A DNA stretch of 64,000 nt, from assembly GCF_000685215.1 (NCBI RefSeq), contig NZ_ARYJ01000002.1, positions 310,001-374,000 of the forward strand, read 5' to 3'. The notes beneath the pieces are model-generated. The model searched no databases, was not told where the DNA came from, and saw nothing but the letters and a program-made list of their open reading frames with translations. Position 1 is the stretch's first letter; each line of letters begins with the position of its first letter. Shown here in pieces: positions 51,614 to 60,918 of the stretch. A program made the position numbers and the translations under genes. This DNA is from Hyphomonas jannaschiana VP2. Its GTDB lineage: Bacteria; Pseudomonadota; Alphaproteobacteria; Caulobacterales; Hyphomonadaceae.

Positions 51614-53020
51614 ATGGCTGAGCACGCTTACGACTTCGACCTGTTTGTGATCGGAGGCGGCTCCGGCGGGGTGCGCGCGGCGCGCATTGCAGCCATCGCC
51701 GGCGCGCGTGTCGGTCTTGCGGAAGAATACCGGATGGGTGGCACCTGCGTGATCCGCGGCTGCGTGCCGAAGAAGTTCATGGTCTATGCCAGCCAGTATG
51801 GCAAAGACATCGAGAAGTCTGCCGGCTATGGCTGGAGTGTTGGCGTTGTCTCGTACGATCACGGAACATTTGCCGCGGCGATGCATGCCGAAGTGGACCG
51901 CCTGTCGGGCATCTATTTCCGTAACCTCAAGAATGCCGGCGTCGAGATTTTCGAAGAGCGCGCCGAGTTTGTGGATGGGCACACCGTCCGCCTGAAAAAC
52001 AGCGGCAAGACAATCACGGCGAACAAGATCCTGATCGCCGTTGGCGGTGCGCCCTGGCGTCCGTCACCGGAAGAACTGCCGGGCGTAGAGCACACGATCA
52101 CCTCCAATGAGGTGTTTCATCTGGAAGATCTGCCGAAGCATGTCGTCATTGCAGGCGGCGGATACATCGCGGTTGAGTTCGCGCACATTTTTGCCGGGCT
52201 CGGCGTGCCGACCTGTCTGGTTTATCGCGGTGAGGAAGTGCTGCGCGGCTTCGATGCAGATGTCCGCACTGCCGTGCATGAGGGCCTGAAAGAGGCGGGC
52301 GTGCGCGTCGTCACCGGCGCGGTGTTCGATAAAATCGAGAAGCGGGACGGTGAAGACCTGCCGCTCCACATCACGCTGTCCAGCGGCAGCCATATCGATG
52401 CCGATGTCGTACTGATGGCCGTGGGCCGCCGTCCGAACACCGAAGGGCTTGGCTGTGAGGCGGCTGGGGTCGAACTGGATGACAAGGGCGCGGTCAAAGT
52501 CGATGAATGGTCAAAGACCAATGTCGACAGCGTCTGGGCCGTCGGCGACGTGACCGACCGCGTGGCACTGACGCCGGTCGCTATCCGCGAAGGCCACGCC
52601 TTTGCCGACACCGAATTCGGCGGCAATCCCTGGCATTTCGACCATTCGGATATTGCGACCGCGGTCTTTTCCCAGCCGGAAGTCGGCACGGTCGGCCTCA
52701 GCGAGGCAGATGCCCGCAAGGCCCATGGCCCCGATATCGACATCTACAAGACGAACTTCAAGCCGATGAAAAATGCCCTGAACGGTGACACCAGCCGTGT
52801 ACTGATGAAACTCGTCGTGCGCGCGTCGGACGAGAAAGTTCTGGGTGTTCACATGGTCGGCGACGATGCGGCCGAGATCATCCAGGCCATCGGCATCGCC
52901 ATCAAGATGGGTGTGACCAAGCCGGACTTCGACCGCACCTGCGCTGTCCATCCTTCGGTGGCCGAGGAACTGGTGACGATGCGCACGAAATGGGTGCCGG
53001 ACGTGACGAGTAACGCCTGA
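51614..53020 (+). CDS. gor: Glutathione-disulfide reductase
   Basis: A 468-aa flavoprotein that reduces GSSG with NADPH. FAD-binding GGGSGGVRAARIAA lies near residue 14, and the redox-active disulfide is in GGTCVIRGCVPKK near 40-52. The NADPH domain has IAGGGYIAVEFA near 175, and the C-terminal interface ends in HPSVAEEL with the catalytic His. The GTCVIRGCVPKK spelling is typical of alphaproteobacterial glutathione reductases. It starts 56 bp after rpiA. Confidence 0.95.
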   Translation: MAEHAYDFDLFVIGGGSGGVRAARIAAIAGARVGLAEEYRMGGTCVIRGCVPKKFMVYASQYGKDIEKSAGYGWSVGVVSYDHGTFAAAMHAEVDRLSGIYFRNLKNAGVEIFEERAEFVDGHTVRLKNSGKTITANKILIAVGGAPWRPSPEELPGVEHTITSNEVFHLEDLPKHVVIAGGGYIAVEFAHIFAGLGVPTCLVYRGEEVLRGFDADVRTAVHEGLKEAGVRVVTGAVFDKIEKRDGEDLPLHITLSSGSHIDADVVLMAVGRRPNTEGLGCEAAGVELDDKGAVKVDEWSKTNVDSVWAVGDVTDRVALTPVAIREGHAFADTEFGGNPWHFDHSDIATAVFSQPEVGTVGLSEADARKAHGPDIDIYKTNFKPMKNALNGDTSRVLMKLVVRASDEKVLGVHMVGDDAAEIIQAIGIAIKMGVTKPDFDRTCAVHPSVAEELVTMRTKWVPDVTSNA

Positions 53021-53067
53021 AGCGCAAGTCTCCGTTCACAATCGACGCCGATTGCTTTGAACTTGCT

Positions 53068-54375
53068 CTAATGCGTCTCGTCGCAGAGCGTCTTCAGTTC
53101 CAGCGCGATTGTCTTCAGGCTTTCGCGGATCTGTTTCAGCCCGCCGCCGCGACCGGAATGGATCACCAGCTGTTTCCAGGGCGGCTGGCCCTCCTGCGGA
53201 GGCTTCACGGCGAAATGCTTGGAGCGGGGCAGGGCGGACTTCAGCAGCGCTTTCGACAGCGGGAAGCCGGCTGCATCGTCAAACGCGCCATTGCGGGCAT
53301 CCGCCTCGAAGGTCGACTGTTCCGACCGGCTGACCGCATTGAAGAGAACTGACAGGGCCGGGCGCTTGCCGACGGGGATCTGCGTGCGCAACACCTGGTT
53401 CAGCAGCTTCACCCCGCGCAGGGAATAGATGTCGGTGTGCATCGGCGCCAGCACACGGTCTGCCGCCTCCAGCGCGCAGCGGGTCAGGAAGGTGGCGTTG
53501 GGGTTCGTGTCGAACACGATGAGATCGTATTCGCTGCGATAGAAGTCGACCTGACGCAGGAAGTGCCGCTTGATCTGCTCCAACGCGTCATTGTCGGTGG
53601 CGAAGGCGTATTTCGATATCTCGAACTGGCCAGAGATGATGTCGAACCGGCCGGGCGGGCTGTTGCTGTCGGCCATCAGGTCATGGACCAGGTAATCGCG
53701 CGCGACCGGGGCAAAGGGCTCGGTCGACAGGCTCAGCCAGTGTTCGGCCGGGCTTTCCGCATCCCGCGTATGCAGGCGCGAACGTTCGAACAGCGATATG
53801 ACCGAGCGGTCCGCCGCCGCGCTCTCATCCGCGACATCCATTTCGTAGAAGGTCTGAGTGAGATTGTACTGCGGATCGAGGTCAATCAGCAGAATGCGTC
53901 CGCCGGCCATGGCGTGCCAGGCGCCGAAGACCTGCGCCGAAACGGTCGTTTTGCCGACCCCACCCTTGAGATTCATCACGGCGATGACCGGGCATTTCTT
54001 CTTGTAGGCGTCGAGCGTCTGCTGGACCAGCTGCGCCAGACCGTCCGGTGTTGTGCTGGACAGACGCAGATGCGGCTGGACTTCCTGCTTGAAGAAGCCG
54101 TTCAGGCGCGCCTTGTCGATCTGATAGGGGATCAGCGGCAGGCCGCGGGCCTTGGCGCGCTCAATATCCTGCCGGACGGTCTTTGACCGCACGGAGGTCG
54201 CGGACACCAGCACGATCATCGCGAAGGCGTCATCGATGTCGCGATTGTTACGATCGCGGTCGTTGGCGTCGTCTGGCGCGAATTTTACCGGGATCGACTC
54301 AGCCCGCATCGCTTCGTGAAGCTTCAGCAGGTCGTCGAGGTCCAGCGTGGAGTGGGCGATATAGACGTGAGACAT
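53068..54375 (-). CDS. TIR-domain / ParA-like ATPase fusion protein
   Basis: A 435-aa fusion. Residues 1-120 read as a bacterial TIR domain (VYIAHSTLDLDDLL; FAMIVLVSATSVRSKTVRQD; GLPLIPYQID). The usual catalytic glutamate position for NADase activity appears to be Asp70 (VRQDIERA). Residues 128-435 form a ParA/MinD ATPase with the deviant Walker A KGGVGKTT (137-144), switch region LLIDLDPQYNLTQTF and Walker B DLIVFDTNPNATF. No ParB gene or parS-like cluster is seen nearby. The combination suggests an ATP-driven protein using TIR for assembly or signalling. Lone gene between gor and DAHP synthase. Confidence 0.8.
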   Translation of the reverse strand: MSHVYIAHSTLDLDDLLKLHEAMRAESIPVKFAPDDANDRDRNNRDIDDAFAMIVLVSATSVRSKTVRQDIERAKARGLPLIPYQIDKARLNGFFKQEVQPHLRLSSTTPDGLAQLVQQTLDAYKKKCPVIAVMNLKGGVGKTTVSAQVFGAWHAMAGGRILLIDLDPQYNLTQTFYEMDVADESAAADRSVISLFERSRLHTRDAESPAEHWLSLSTEPFAPVARDYLVHDLMADSNSPPGRFDIISGQFEISKYAFATDNDALEQIKRHFLRQVDFYRSEYDLIVFDTNPNATFLTRCALEAADRVLAPMHTDIYSLRGVKLLNQVLRTQIPVGKRPALSVLFNAVSRSEQSTFEADARNGAFDDAAGFPLSKALLKSALPRSKHFAVKPPQEGQPPWKQLVIHSGRGGGLKQIRESLKTIALELKTLCDETH

Positions 54376-54524
54376 GATCTCGCGGCGGTCCCTTCAGGCT
54401 TGCCTCAGGTCCTGACTACCTAAGGCGTGACGAGGTGATTCCGCCAGCGTTGTGCTGTGAAATTGTGGTGAAACTTGAGCGATCGCCTGCCATGTGATTA
54501 ATGCGGCCATCAATGGAGCGTAAG

Positions 54525-55904
54525 ATGAGCAACTGGACCCCTTCCGACTGGCGCCAACTGCCGGCGAAGCACATCCCGGAGGATTACCCGGATACTGCAG
54601 CACTTGCTGCAGCAGAGGCCCGTCTGCGCTCGTTTCCGCCGCTGGTATTTGCCGGCGAAGCCCGACGCCTGAAAACCCGCCTCGCCGAAGTGGCCGCAGG
54701 CGACGCTTTCCTGCTGCAGGGCGGCGATTGCGCGGAAAGCTTCAAGGAATTCCATCCGGACAACATCCGCGACACGTTCCGCGTGATTCTGCAGATGGCC
54801 GTCGTGCTGACCTTCGCCGCCGCCAAGCCGGTGGTGAAAGTGGGCCGGATCGCCGGACAGTTCGGCAAGCCGCGCTCGGCGCCGATCGAGACGATCGATG
54901 GTGTGACGCTGCCGTCCTACCGGGGCGACAACATCAACGGCATGGACTTCACGCCGGAAGCCCGCATGCCCGACCCGGAGCGCCTGATCCAGGCCTACTC
55001 CCAGTCGGCAGCGACGCTGAACCTGCTGCGCGCCTTCAGCCAGGGTGGCTATGCCAGCCTCGCCAATGTGCACCGCTGGATGCTCGGCTTCGTGGACCGC
55101 AGCTCTCAGGGCGAACGCTATGAGAAGCTGGCGGACCAGATCTCCGCGTCTCTGCGATTCATGGAAGCGGTCGGCCTCAATGCCGAAACCGTGCCCCAGA
55201 TGGCGCAGGTGGAGTTCTACACCAGCCACGAAGCCCTGCTGCTCGGCTATGAGGAAGCGCTGACCCGGATCGATTCCACGTCTGGCGACTGGTACGACAC
55301 ATCGGCCCACATGCTGTGGATCGGTCACCGGACCCGTCAGGTGGATCATGCCCACGTCAATTTCTGCAAGGGGATCAAGAACCCGATCGGCATCAAGTGC
55401 GGCCCCGGTATGGAGCCGGACGAGCTTGTCCGCCTGATCGAGACGATCAACCCGACAGATGAGGCAGGCCGGATCACGCTGATCTCGCGCTTCGGTTCCG
55501 ATGGTGTGGCGCAGGGGCTTCCGCCGCTGGCGCGCGCCGTGAAGGCAAGCGGCCGGACGGTTGTCTGGTCCTGCGATCCGATGCACGGCAACACGCTGAA
55601 GACGGACTCCGGCTTCAAGACGCGCCCGGTGGACCGTATCCTCTCCGAGGTGCGCCAGTTCATCGACGTCATGAATGCTGAGGGCTGTTACCCGGGCGGG
55701 GTTCACTTCGAGATGACCGGCCAGAACGTCACCGAATGTATCGGCGGCGCGCAGGCGATCTCCGAGGACGACCTCTCCAGCCGCTACCACACGCACTGCG
55801 ACCCGCGACTGAACGGTGAGCAGGCGCTGGAGCTGGCCTTCCTGGTGGCAGAGAAGCTTCAGGCGCTCGGCAACGGCAAGGACACGGCCCGCAAGGCCGG
55901 CTGA
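54525..55904 (+). CDS. aroG: Class II 3-deoxy-7-phosphoheptulonate (DAHP) synthase
   Basis: First step of the shikimate pathway: PEP plus erythrose-4-phosphate. The ATG at 54525, six bases after GGAG, gives 459 aa. Class II markers: [11 protein letters not shown] (metal-binding Cys) near residue 66, [14 protein letters not shown], the substrate motif [22 protein letters not shown] and [15 protein letters not shown], and a C-terminal [12 protein letters not shown]. Its ligand and metal residues are all present. It is a stand-alone gene with its own promoter and a hairpin downstream. Confidence 0.95.
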   Translation: MSNWTPSDWRQLPAKHIPEDYPDTAALAAAEARLRSFPPLVFAGEARRLKTRLAEVAAGDAFLLQGGDCAESFKEFHPDNIRDTFRVILQMAVVLTFAAAKPVVKVGRIAGQFGKPRSAPIETIDGVTLPSYRGDNINGMDFTPEARMPDPERLIQAYSQSAATLNLLRAFSQGGYASLANVHRWMLGFVDRSSQGERYEKLADQISASLRFMEAVGLNAETVPQMAQVEFYTSHEALLLGYEEALTRIDSTSGDWYDTSAHMLWIGHRTRQVDHAHVNFCKGIKNPIGIKCGPGMEPDELVRLIETINPTDEAGRITLISRFGSDGVAQGLPPLARAVKASGRTVVWSCDPMHGNTLKTDSGFKTRPVDRILSEVRQFIDVMNAEGCYPGGVHFEMTGQNVTECIGGAQAISEDDLSSRYHTHCDPRLNGEQALELAFLVAEKLQALGNGKDTARKAG

Positions 55905-55979
55905 CGCACACGCTTTAACCGGCCTTAAAAGCCGGGTGCGACAGCCAGATCCGTCTCCGTCAGGACACGGTAAATTTAC

Positions 55980-56002
55980 AAGGCCGGACCTGATCCGGCC
56001 TT
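55980..56002 (+). terminator. Hairpin after the DAHP synthase gene
   Basis: AAGGCCGGA (55980-55988) pairs with TCCGGCCTT (55994-56002) around a five-base loop, 76 bp past the DAHP synthase stop. It is followed by GCTTCGC rather than a T run, so it is a weak terminator or an mRNA-end structure. Confidence 0.5.
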
Positions 56003-56035
56003 GCTTCGCACAACACAATTCAACAAGACACACGA

Positions 56036-56056
56036 GCCCGGCCTATGGCGCCGGGC
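56036..56056 (+). promoter_or_regulatory. Hairpin just upstream of the MATE gene
   Basis: GCCCGGC (56036-56042) pairs with GCCGGGC (56050-56056) with a 7-base loop. The stem ends 13 bases before the ATG at 56070 and its right edge abuts the GAGGG ribosome site. It could modulate translation of the transporter or be a leftover of the preceding terminator. Position only; no known riboswitch is matched. Confidence 0.4.
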
Positions 56057-56069
56057 AGAGGGTATTCCA

Positions 56070-57482
56070 ATGCGGAGCATGAACTGGCCGGCCTGGGTCC
56101 GGCTTGGGGACATTATTGATTTGTTGCGCCTGTCGGTGCCCATCGCGATCTCCCGGATGGCGATGATGTTGATGAGCATGACGGATGCGGTGGTGCTGGG
56201 GCAGTTTGCGCCAGGCGAGCTGCCGTTCGTGCTGAACTCCTGGCTGCCCATGGGCGTCACGCTGGGCTTCAGTATGGGCATTCTGATCGGGGTTCAGGTC
56301 CTGACCTCGGAAATGCTGGGCGTCGGGCGGCATGCCCAGTCCGGGCGGATTTTCCGCCGGGGACTGTTGGCCTCCATTGGGCTTGGCGTGGTGCTTCTGG
56401 GACTTGTGGTTCTGATCGCAGACCCCTTGTTCTACTGGCTGTTCGTCGAGATCGCGCCTGTCTCTGAGACAACCGATCTCGCCAATCCGGAATACGTTGC
56501 GGCGTCGACGGCGTCGGTTACGCACATTCTGGCATTGGCGCTACCGGGCTTCACCATTTCGACGGTGTGCGGTCTCTATCTGGAAGCGCTGCGGCGCCCC
56601 ACGCTGGTGGCAATTATCAGCTATGGCGGTGTGTTGCTGAACATTGTTCTGGACCTTGCCTATGTCGGCGGCTTCTGGGGACTGCCTCAGATGGGGGCGG
56701 AAGGCGTCGCCATCGCGACGACCGGCTCGCGCTATGCCATTGCGGTCGCGATGTTCATCGCCGTCATCTTCCTGACGCCGGCTTTCCGGGCGTCGCCGAA
56801 GGCGGAGCCGGGTGAGGCGCGCAGGCAGTTCGAGGTTGGTATCGGCTCGGCGATCTCCAATGTGGCGGAGTGGGGCGGGTTCAACCTGACCTTCACGATC
56901 GCGACCTGGATCAGCCTGGCAGCCAACACCGTATACGGATACACAATCCAGCTCGTCGGCTTCTGCTTCATGTTCTATATGGGCATTGCTTCGGCAACGA
57001 GTGTCCGGGTGGCGGAAGCCTTCGGCCGCGGCAACAAGGAGGAGGTGGTCAATGCTGGCCGCCTCGGCGTAGCTGCAACGATCCTGACGGGCGTAACGCT
57101 CGGGCTAAGCCTCGTCATCTTCAGTGGGCCGCTTTCGGTGTTGCTGGTCGATGGCGAAGCGGTGATCGACGGTGTCCGGATTGCCCCTGCCATTGCATCG
57201 CTTCTGTTCCTGGCATCGGTCATGACGGTATTCGACGGGATCCAGGCCACGGCGTCCTTCGCACTGCGGGCGCAGGAGATCGTCTGGTCGCCGAGTCTTA
57301 TTCACATCGGCTCGTTCTTCCTCGTCATGCTGCCGGCTTGCTACTGGTTCGGCATCGTGCAGGGAAACGGGGCGCGGGGCATGATGGAAGGTGCGCTGAT
57401 TGGCGTGTTCGTGGCAGGGACGCTGCAGACGCTGATGCTGGAATTGAAAGCGGCGCGTCCCTTGAAAGGACACGCCGCCTGA
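56070..57482 (+). CDS. MATE-family efflux transporter
   Basis: A 470-aa inner-membrane protein with about 12 hydrophobic spans, starting MRSMNWPAWVRLGD at 56070 (a GAGGG ribosome site precedes it). The duplicated MATE repeat is recognisable from the paired segments SVPIAISRMAMMLMSMTDAV and a second-half equivalent. It probably exports cationic drugs or metabolites using Na+ or H+. It is a single gene, lying downstream of the DAHP synthase and hairpin structures and ending 34 bp from the convergent HU gene. Confidence 0.92.
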   Translation: MRSMNWPAWVRLGDIIDLLRLSVPIAISRMAMMLMSMTDAVVLGQFAPGELPFVLNSWLPMGVTLGFSMGILIGVQVLTSEMLGVGRHAQSGRIFRRGLLASIGLGVVLLGLVVLIADPLFYWLFVEIAPVSETTDLANPEYVAASTASVTHILALALPGFTISTVCGLYLEALRRPTLVAIISYGGVLLNIVLDLAYVGGFWGLPQMGAEGVAIATTGSRYAIAVAMFIAVIFLTPAFRASPKAEPGEARRQFEVGIGSAISNVAEWGGFNLTFTIATWISLAANTVYGYTIQLVGFCFMFYMGIASATSVRVAEAFGRGNKEEVVNAGRLGVAATILTGVTLGLSLVIFSGPLSVLLVDGEAVIDGVRIAPAIASLLFLASVMTVFDGIQATASFALRAQEIVWSPSLIHIGSFFLVMLPACYWFGIVQGNGARGMMEGALIGVFVAGTLQTLMLELKAARPLKGHAA

Positions 57483-57516
57483 ATTCTCTACATTATCCGG
57501 TAACGGATGACCGGTT

Positions 57517-57783
57517 CTAGAGGTCCTTCATTGCGGAGGCCGGCTTGAAGGAAGCCGATGTCTTCTCCGGGATCTTGATCGGTTCACCGGTTGCCGGGTT
57601 CCGGCCGGTGCGGGCATTGCGGGTTTTCGGCGCGAAAGTGCCGAAGCCTGCGATGGCGACCTGCTTACGCGATTTCACCGCGTCAGCGATCGTGTCGAAT
57701 ACAGCATCAACGGCCTTGCCGGCGTCGCTTTGCGACAGACCAGAAGCAGCGGCCACTGCCTTCGTAAGTTCACCCTTGTTCAT
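57517..57783 (-). CDS. HU-family DNA-binding protein
   Basis: The ATG at 57783 gives 88 aa, the usual HU length. It begins MNKGELTKAVAAASGLS and carries the DNA-binding arm GFGTFAPKTRNARTGRNPATGEPI, with the proline at the tip that intercalates into DNA. An abundant nucleoid protein. It reads leftward in the space between MATE and the RNase H-like gene. Confidence 0.95.
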   Translation of the reverse strand: MNKGELTKAVAAASGLSQSDAGKAVDAVFDTIADAVKSRKQVAIAGFGTFAPKTRNARTGRNPATGEPIKIPEKTSASFKPASAMKDL

Positions 57784-57882
57784 ACGGGTTCTCCTCTGAG
57801 TTAAACGGCGATGCCCCGCCGTTGGTTCGACTAGTCCACGATTCGGAAACCCTGAACACGCCGGATTCCCAATAAACACGGG

Positions 57883-58797
57883 CTATACGCCCGGAATCCA
57901 GCCCTCTTCGGCCTTAATTTTCGTGTTTTCGGCCGGTTCCAGGCTTTTGGCTGTGGAAAATGCAGCTGAAAGCGCCCCTTTTTCGTCGAGGGACGCATAA
58001 TAATGGGCAATTTCGCGAACCTGGGCCGCATCCAGCGTTTCGCCGGATTCGGGCTTTACCTTGGTCAATGAGGGGTAAATCTCGGTCATGACGACGTTCA
58101 CGTCAGTGAGCGTTTCCTCGGTCAGGGGCTCTGCCGGATCGAATTCGAACGGCCAGATCCGGGCGCCCGGCCAGGCCTCGCGCAGGGCATGGACATGGGG
58201 AATCCCGGTCAGGGACTGGCTGCCGACACTGCCAGTATAAGCGAGCTGCCAGACAGATTTCGGCTGGCCCAGCTTGTTGTCGCGCAGATGGGCTTCAACG
58301 ATCCGGTATTCCGGCAGGGGGCCATCAGTGTAGTCGGGCTTCGTGCTACCCAGTGTCGAGACGACATCGCGCGCCGGCGCCCCCCAGAAGGGGAACGGCC
58401 CCTTCGAGACGGCATAGTTCATCCCGGCTGCGATGGCGTAGCGGGCGTTGGAATTGTCCGGCTTGTCCTTCAGCTTCGCGGCGAGGTGCTCATGCATGGC
58501 CTGCCACGGCGCCTTGCCGTCCAGCTTCAGGCCGAGGGCCTCTGCCGTGCCGGCCGGGTAGCCAAGCGAGAAGTCAAACCCCAGAAGGACACGGTCGCCG
58601 CGCTTCGTCAGCTTGCCGACCATGTCCTCCAGGAATTCGCGGGCCTTCAGACGCGTTTCAATGTTCACGGCGCGGAACTGAAGTTTCAGGCGTGCGTCCT
58701 TGGCCAGGATGCCAATCCAGATCGAATTGGCCCCGGTCACGGGCTTTGACGCCGCGCTCCAGTCCACCATGATATACGCGTCGAAGAGAGCCGCCAT
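57883..58797 (-). CDS. RNase H-fold-like hypothetical protein, 304 aa
   Basis: Not assigned with certainty. An N-terminal strand with an acidic residue (YIMVDWSAASKP), a following strand DRVLLGFDFSLGYPAGTAEAL and a C-terminal acidic segment (NVVMTEIYPSLTKV) look like an RNase H/DUF429-like fold of the type seen in alphaproteobacterial proteins often mislabelled as cobalamin or molybdopterin enzymes. There are no membrane spans. The start is 2 bp from the next gene, so it is co-transcribed with the upstream oxidoreductase. Confidence 0.65.
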   Translation of the reverse strand: MAALFDAYIMVDWSAASKPVTGANSIWIGILAKDARLKLQFRAVNIETRLKAREFLEDMVGKLTKRGDRVLLGFDFSLGYPAGTAEALGLKLDGKAPWQAMHEHLAAKLKDKPDNSNARYAIAAGMNYAVSKGPFPFWGAPARDVVSTLGSTKPDYTDGPLPEYRIVEAHLRDNKLGQPKSVWQLAYTGSVGSQSLTGIPHVHALREAWPGARIWPFEFDPAEPLTEETLTDVNVVMTEIYPSLTKVKPESGETLDAAQVREIAHYYASLDEKGALSAAFSTAKSLEPAENTKIKAEEGWIPGV

Positions 58798-58799
58798 GA

Positions 58800-59825
58800 C
58801 TATCCCAGTTTCACAAGCATCTTGCCGGTATTGGCGCCGCTGAAGAGACCGATGAAGGCGTCAGGCGCCTTGTCGATTCCCTCCATCACGGTTTCCTGGA
58901 ACTTCATCTGCCCTGCCGCGATCCATTTGGCCATATCCGCAAGGAAGGCTGGCTGCATATCGGCGTGGGTCGAGACGATGAAACCCTGGATCTTCAGCTG
59001 CTTGCCGACGACCTGGATGATATTGGGCGGACCAACCGGCGTGCCGGTTTCGTTGTACTGGGCGATCATCCCGCATTCGGCAAAGCGTGCCATCGGACGG
59101 GCTGCTTCGATGGCGGCGGTCAGGTGGTCGCCGCCGACATTGTCGAAATAGACGTCGATGCCTTTCGGGGCGGCTTCCTTCAGGGCAGCGACGAGGCCTT
59201 CAGCCCCTTTGGCCTGTTTGTAGTCGATCACATGATCGGCGCCGAGCGACTTCACGAAAGCGCATTTGTCCGGTCCGCCGGCCGAGCCGATGACGGTGCA
59301 GTTCTTGATCTTGGCGATCTGCACCACGGTGGAGCCGACGGCGCCAGCTGCGCCGGAGACGAACACGGTGTCGCCTTCCTTCAGCTCGGCCACTCGCAGG
59401 ATGCCGGCATAGGCCGTGAGGCCCGGCATGCCCGCGACACCGAGAAAGGCGCTGTCCGGGAGGCCGGTATCGCCCGGCAGTTTCACCGCCATGGCGCTCG
59501 CCGGATCGCCGACCCAGGCCGTGCGCCAGCCATTCATCGACTGGACAAGGTCGCCGACCTGGAAATCGGGATTGTTCGATGCCGTCACCCGGCCGACGGC
59601 GCCGCCGGTCATGGTTTCGCCGATCTGGAAGGGCGGCACATAGCTTTCACGGTCATACATGCGGCCGCGCATATACGGGTCGACCGACATCCAGGAATTC
59701 TGGACCTGAATTTCACCGGGGCCCGGCTCGCCGATCTCGACCGTCTTTTTCTCGAAGTCTGACTGCTGCGGCAGTCCGACGGGGCGGCGGGCAAGGGCCC
59801 ATTCCGTTGATGTAAGTGTAGCCAT
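58800..59825 (-). CDS. NADP-dependent oxidoreductase (MDR family, zinc-independent)
   Basis: A 341-aa protein of the leukotriene B4 12-hydroxydehydrogenase/CurA-like branch. The N-terminal barrel opens WALARRPVGLP, and the SVDPYMRGRMYD stretch is characteristic. The cofactor motif is VSGAAGAVGSTVVQIAK near 160, and the later VIGSAGGPDKC and IDVYFDNVGGDHL segments are typical. No catalytic zinc ligands are present. It reduces double bonds of enones or related compounds. Leftward; divergent from the Gfo/Idh/MocA gene across 169 bp. Confidence 0.92.
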   Translation of the reverse strand: MATLTSTEWALARRPVGLPQQSDFEKKTVEIGEPGPGEIQVQNSWMSVDPYMRGRMYDRESYVPPFQIGETMTGGAVGRVTASNNPDFQVGDLVQSMNGWRTAWVGDPASAMAVKLPGDTGLPDSAFLGVAGMPGLTAYAGILRVAELKEGDTVFVSGAAGAVGSTVVQIAKIKNCTVIGSAGGPDKCAFVKSLGADHVIDYKQAKGAEGLVAALKEAAPKGIDVYFDNVGGDHLTAAIEAARPMARFAECGMIAQYNETGTPVGPPNIIQVVGKQLKIQGFIVSTHADMQPAFLADMAKWIAAGQMKFQETVMEGIDKAPDAFIGLFSGANTGKMLVKLG

Positions 59826-59994
59826 TCGTGATTCCTCCTGCTTGGTTTCCTGTGTTTGTCTTGGGCCCTAATTGGGCGTGAAGAGCGGCGCTGTGAAGGG
59901 GCAATCGCCAAGAAAGCCGCTGCGGAGGGGCTGTGCCACAGCCTTGATACTGCGGCGGTTGGGTGCCATGCCGAACGGGACAGAGGGCTAGGAC

Positions 59995-60918
59995 ATGACG
60001 AAGCTGAAAGTGGGCGTCGCGGGCGCCGGGGTGTTCGGGAACTATCACGCGCAGAAGGCGGCCGCATCGGTCCACACCGATCTGATTGGCGTCTACGACA
60101 TCGATCTGCCCCGTGCGACCCGTATCGCTGAGCAGTTCGGCGCGAAGGGCTTCGACGACTATGCCGCTTTCCTGGAGGCATGCGACGCGGTCGTGATTGC
60201 TGTGCCCGCCACCTGGCACGAACCCTTGGCCCGGCAGGCAATCGAGGCGCACCGTCATGTTCTGTGTGAAAAGCCTCTGGCCCTGACCGGCAAGGCCGCG
60301 CGCTTCCTTGCTGACGAGGCCGCAGCCCATGGCCGCATCCTTCAGGTGGGCCATCAGGAGCGCTTCGTCGCGAAGGCGATGGGCGTGCTGGCCATTGAGG
60401 AAACCCCGCTGCTGCTGGAATCGGTCCGTTCCGGTCCGCCGGCGCCGGACAATCGCGCAGGCGATGTGTCGGTCATCTGGGATCTGATGATCCATGACCT
60501 CGACCTTGCCGCGATGATGCTGGGCAATGAGTTTACCGGCGTGAGCGCCACAGGGCGCCGCGTCCACTCGGCCCATATCGACGAGGCGACGGCTGAGTTC
60601 ACCTATGCTGCCGGTGGCAAGGCCCGCCTGACAGCCAGCCGCGCCGCCACTGAGCGCCAGCGCAGCATGCATGTCGTCTATCCCTCAGGCGAAATCGCCA
60701 TCGACTTCCTGACCCGCAAGGTCGAGAACTCCACGCCTTACGAGATCAAGGTCGACATCTCTGCTGAGCTGCCTGACCCGCTGGGCGCCGCTGATGAAGG
60801 CTTCTATGCCGCCTGCCTCGGCCTCGCGCGCAGCCCGGTGCCGGCCCACGGAACGGTCGGCGCCGTCGCAATGGCGGAAGCCGCCGAAGCCGCCGTGCTT
60901 GCAAAAATCGACGCCTGA
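59995..60918 (+). CDS. Gfo/Idh/MocA-family oxidoreductase
   Basis: A 307-aa NAD(P)-dependent sugar or inositol dehydrogenase-like protein. The nucleotide-binding motif is GVAGAGVFGNYHA near residues 7-19 and the conserved HVLCEKPLAL near 90 (the EKP motif). The C-terminal part carries the usual conserved segment DLMIHDLDLAAMML. Substrate unknown. Its stop (60918) abuts the stop of pth (60919), so the two are convergent. Confidence 0.88.
   Translation: MTKLKVGVAGAGVFGNYHAQKAAASVHTDLIGVYDIDLPRATRIAEQFGAKGFDDYAAFLEACDAVVIAVPATWHEPLARQAIEAHRHVLCEKPLALTGKAARFLADEAAAHGRILQVGHQERFVAKAMGVLAIEETPLLLESVRSGPPAPDNRAGDVSVIWDLMIHDLDLAAMMLGNEFTGVSATGRRVHSAHIDEATAEFTYAAGGKARLTASRAATERQRSMHVVYPSGEIAIDFLTRKVENSTPYEIKVDISAELPDPLGAADEGFYAACLGLARSPVPAHGTVGAVAMAEAAEAAVLAKIDA

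Noticed and set aside
54510-56033. Minus-strand open frame of 507 codons
   Set aside because: Antisense to the class II DAHP synthase with no motif or ribosome site; a shadow frame.
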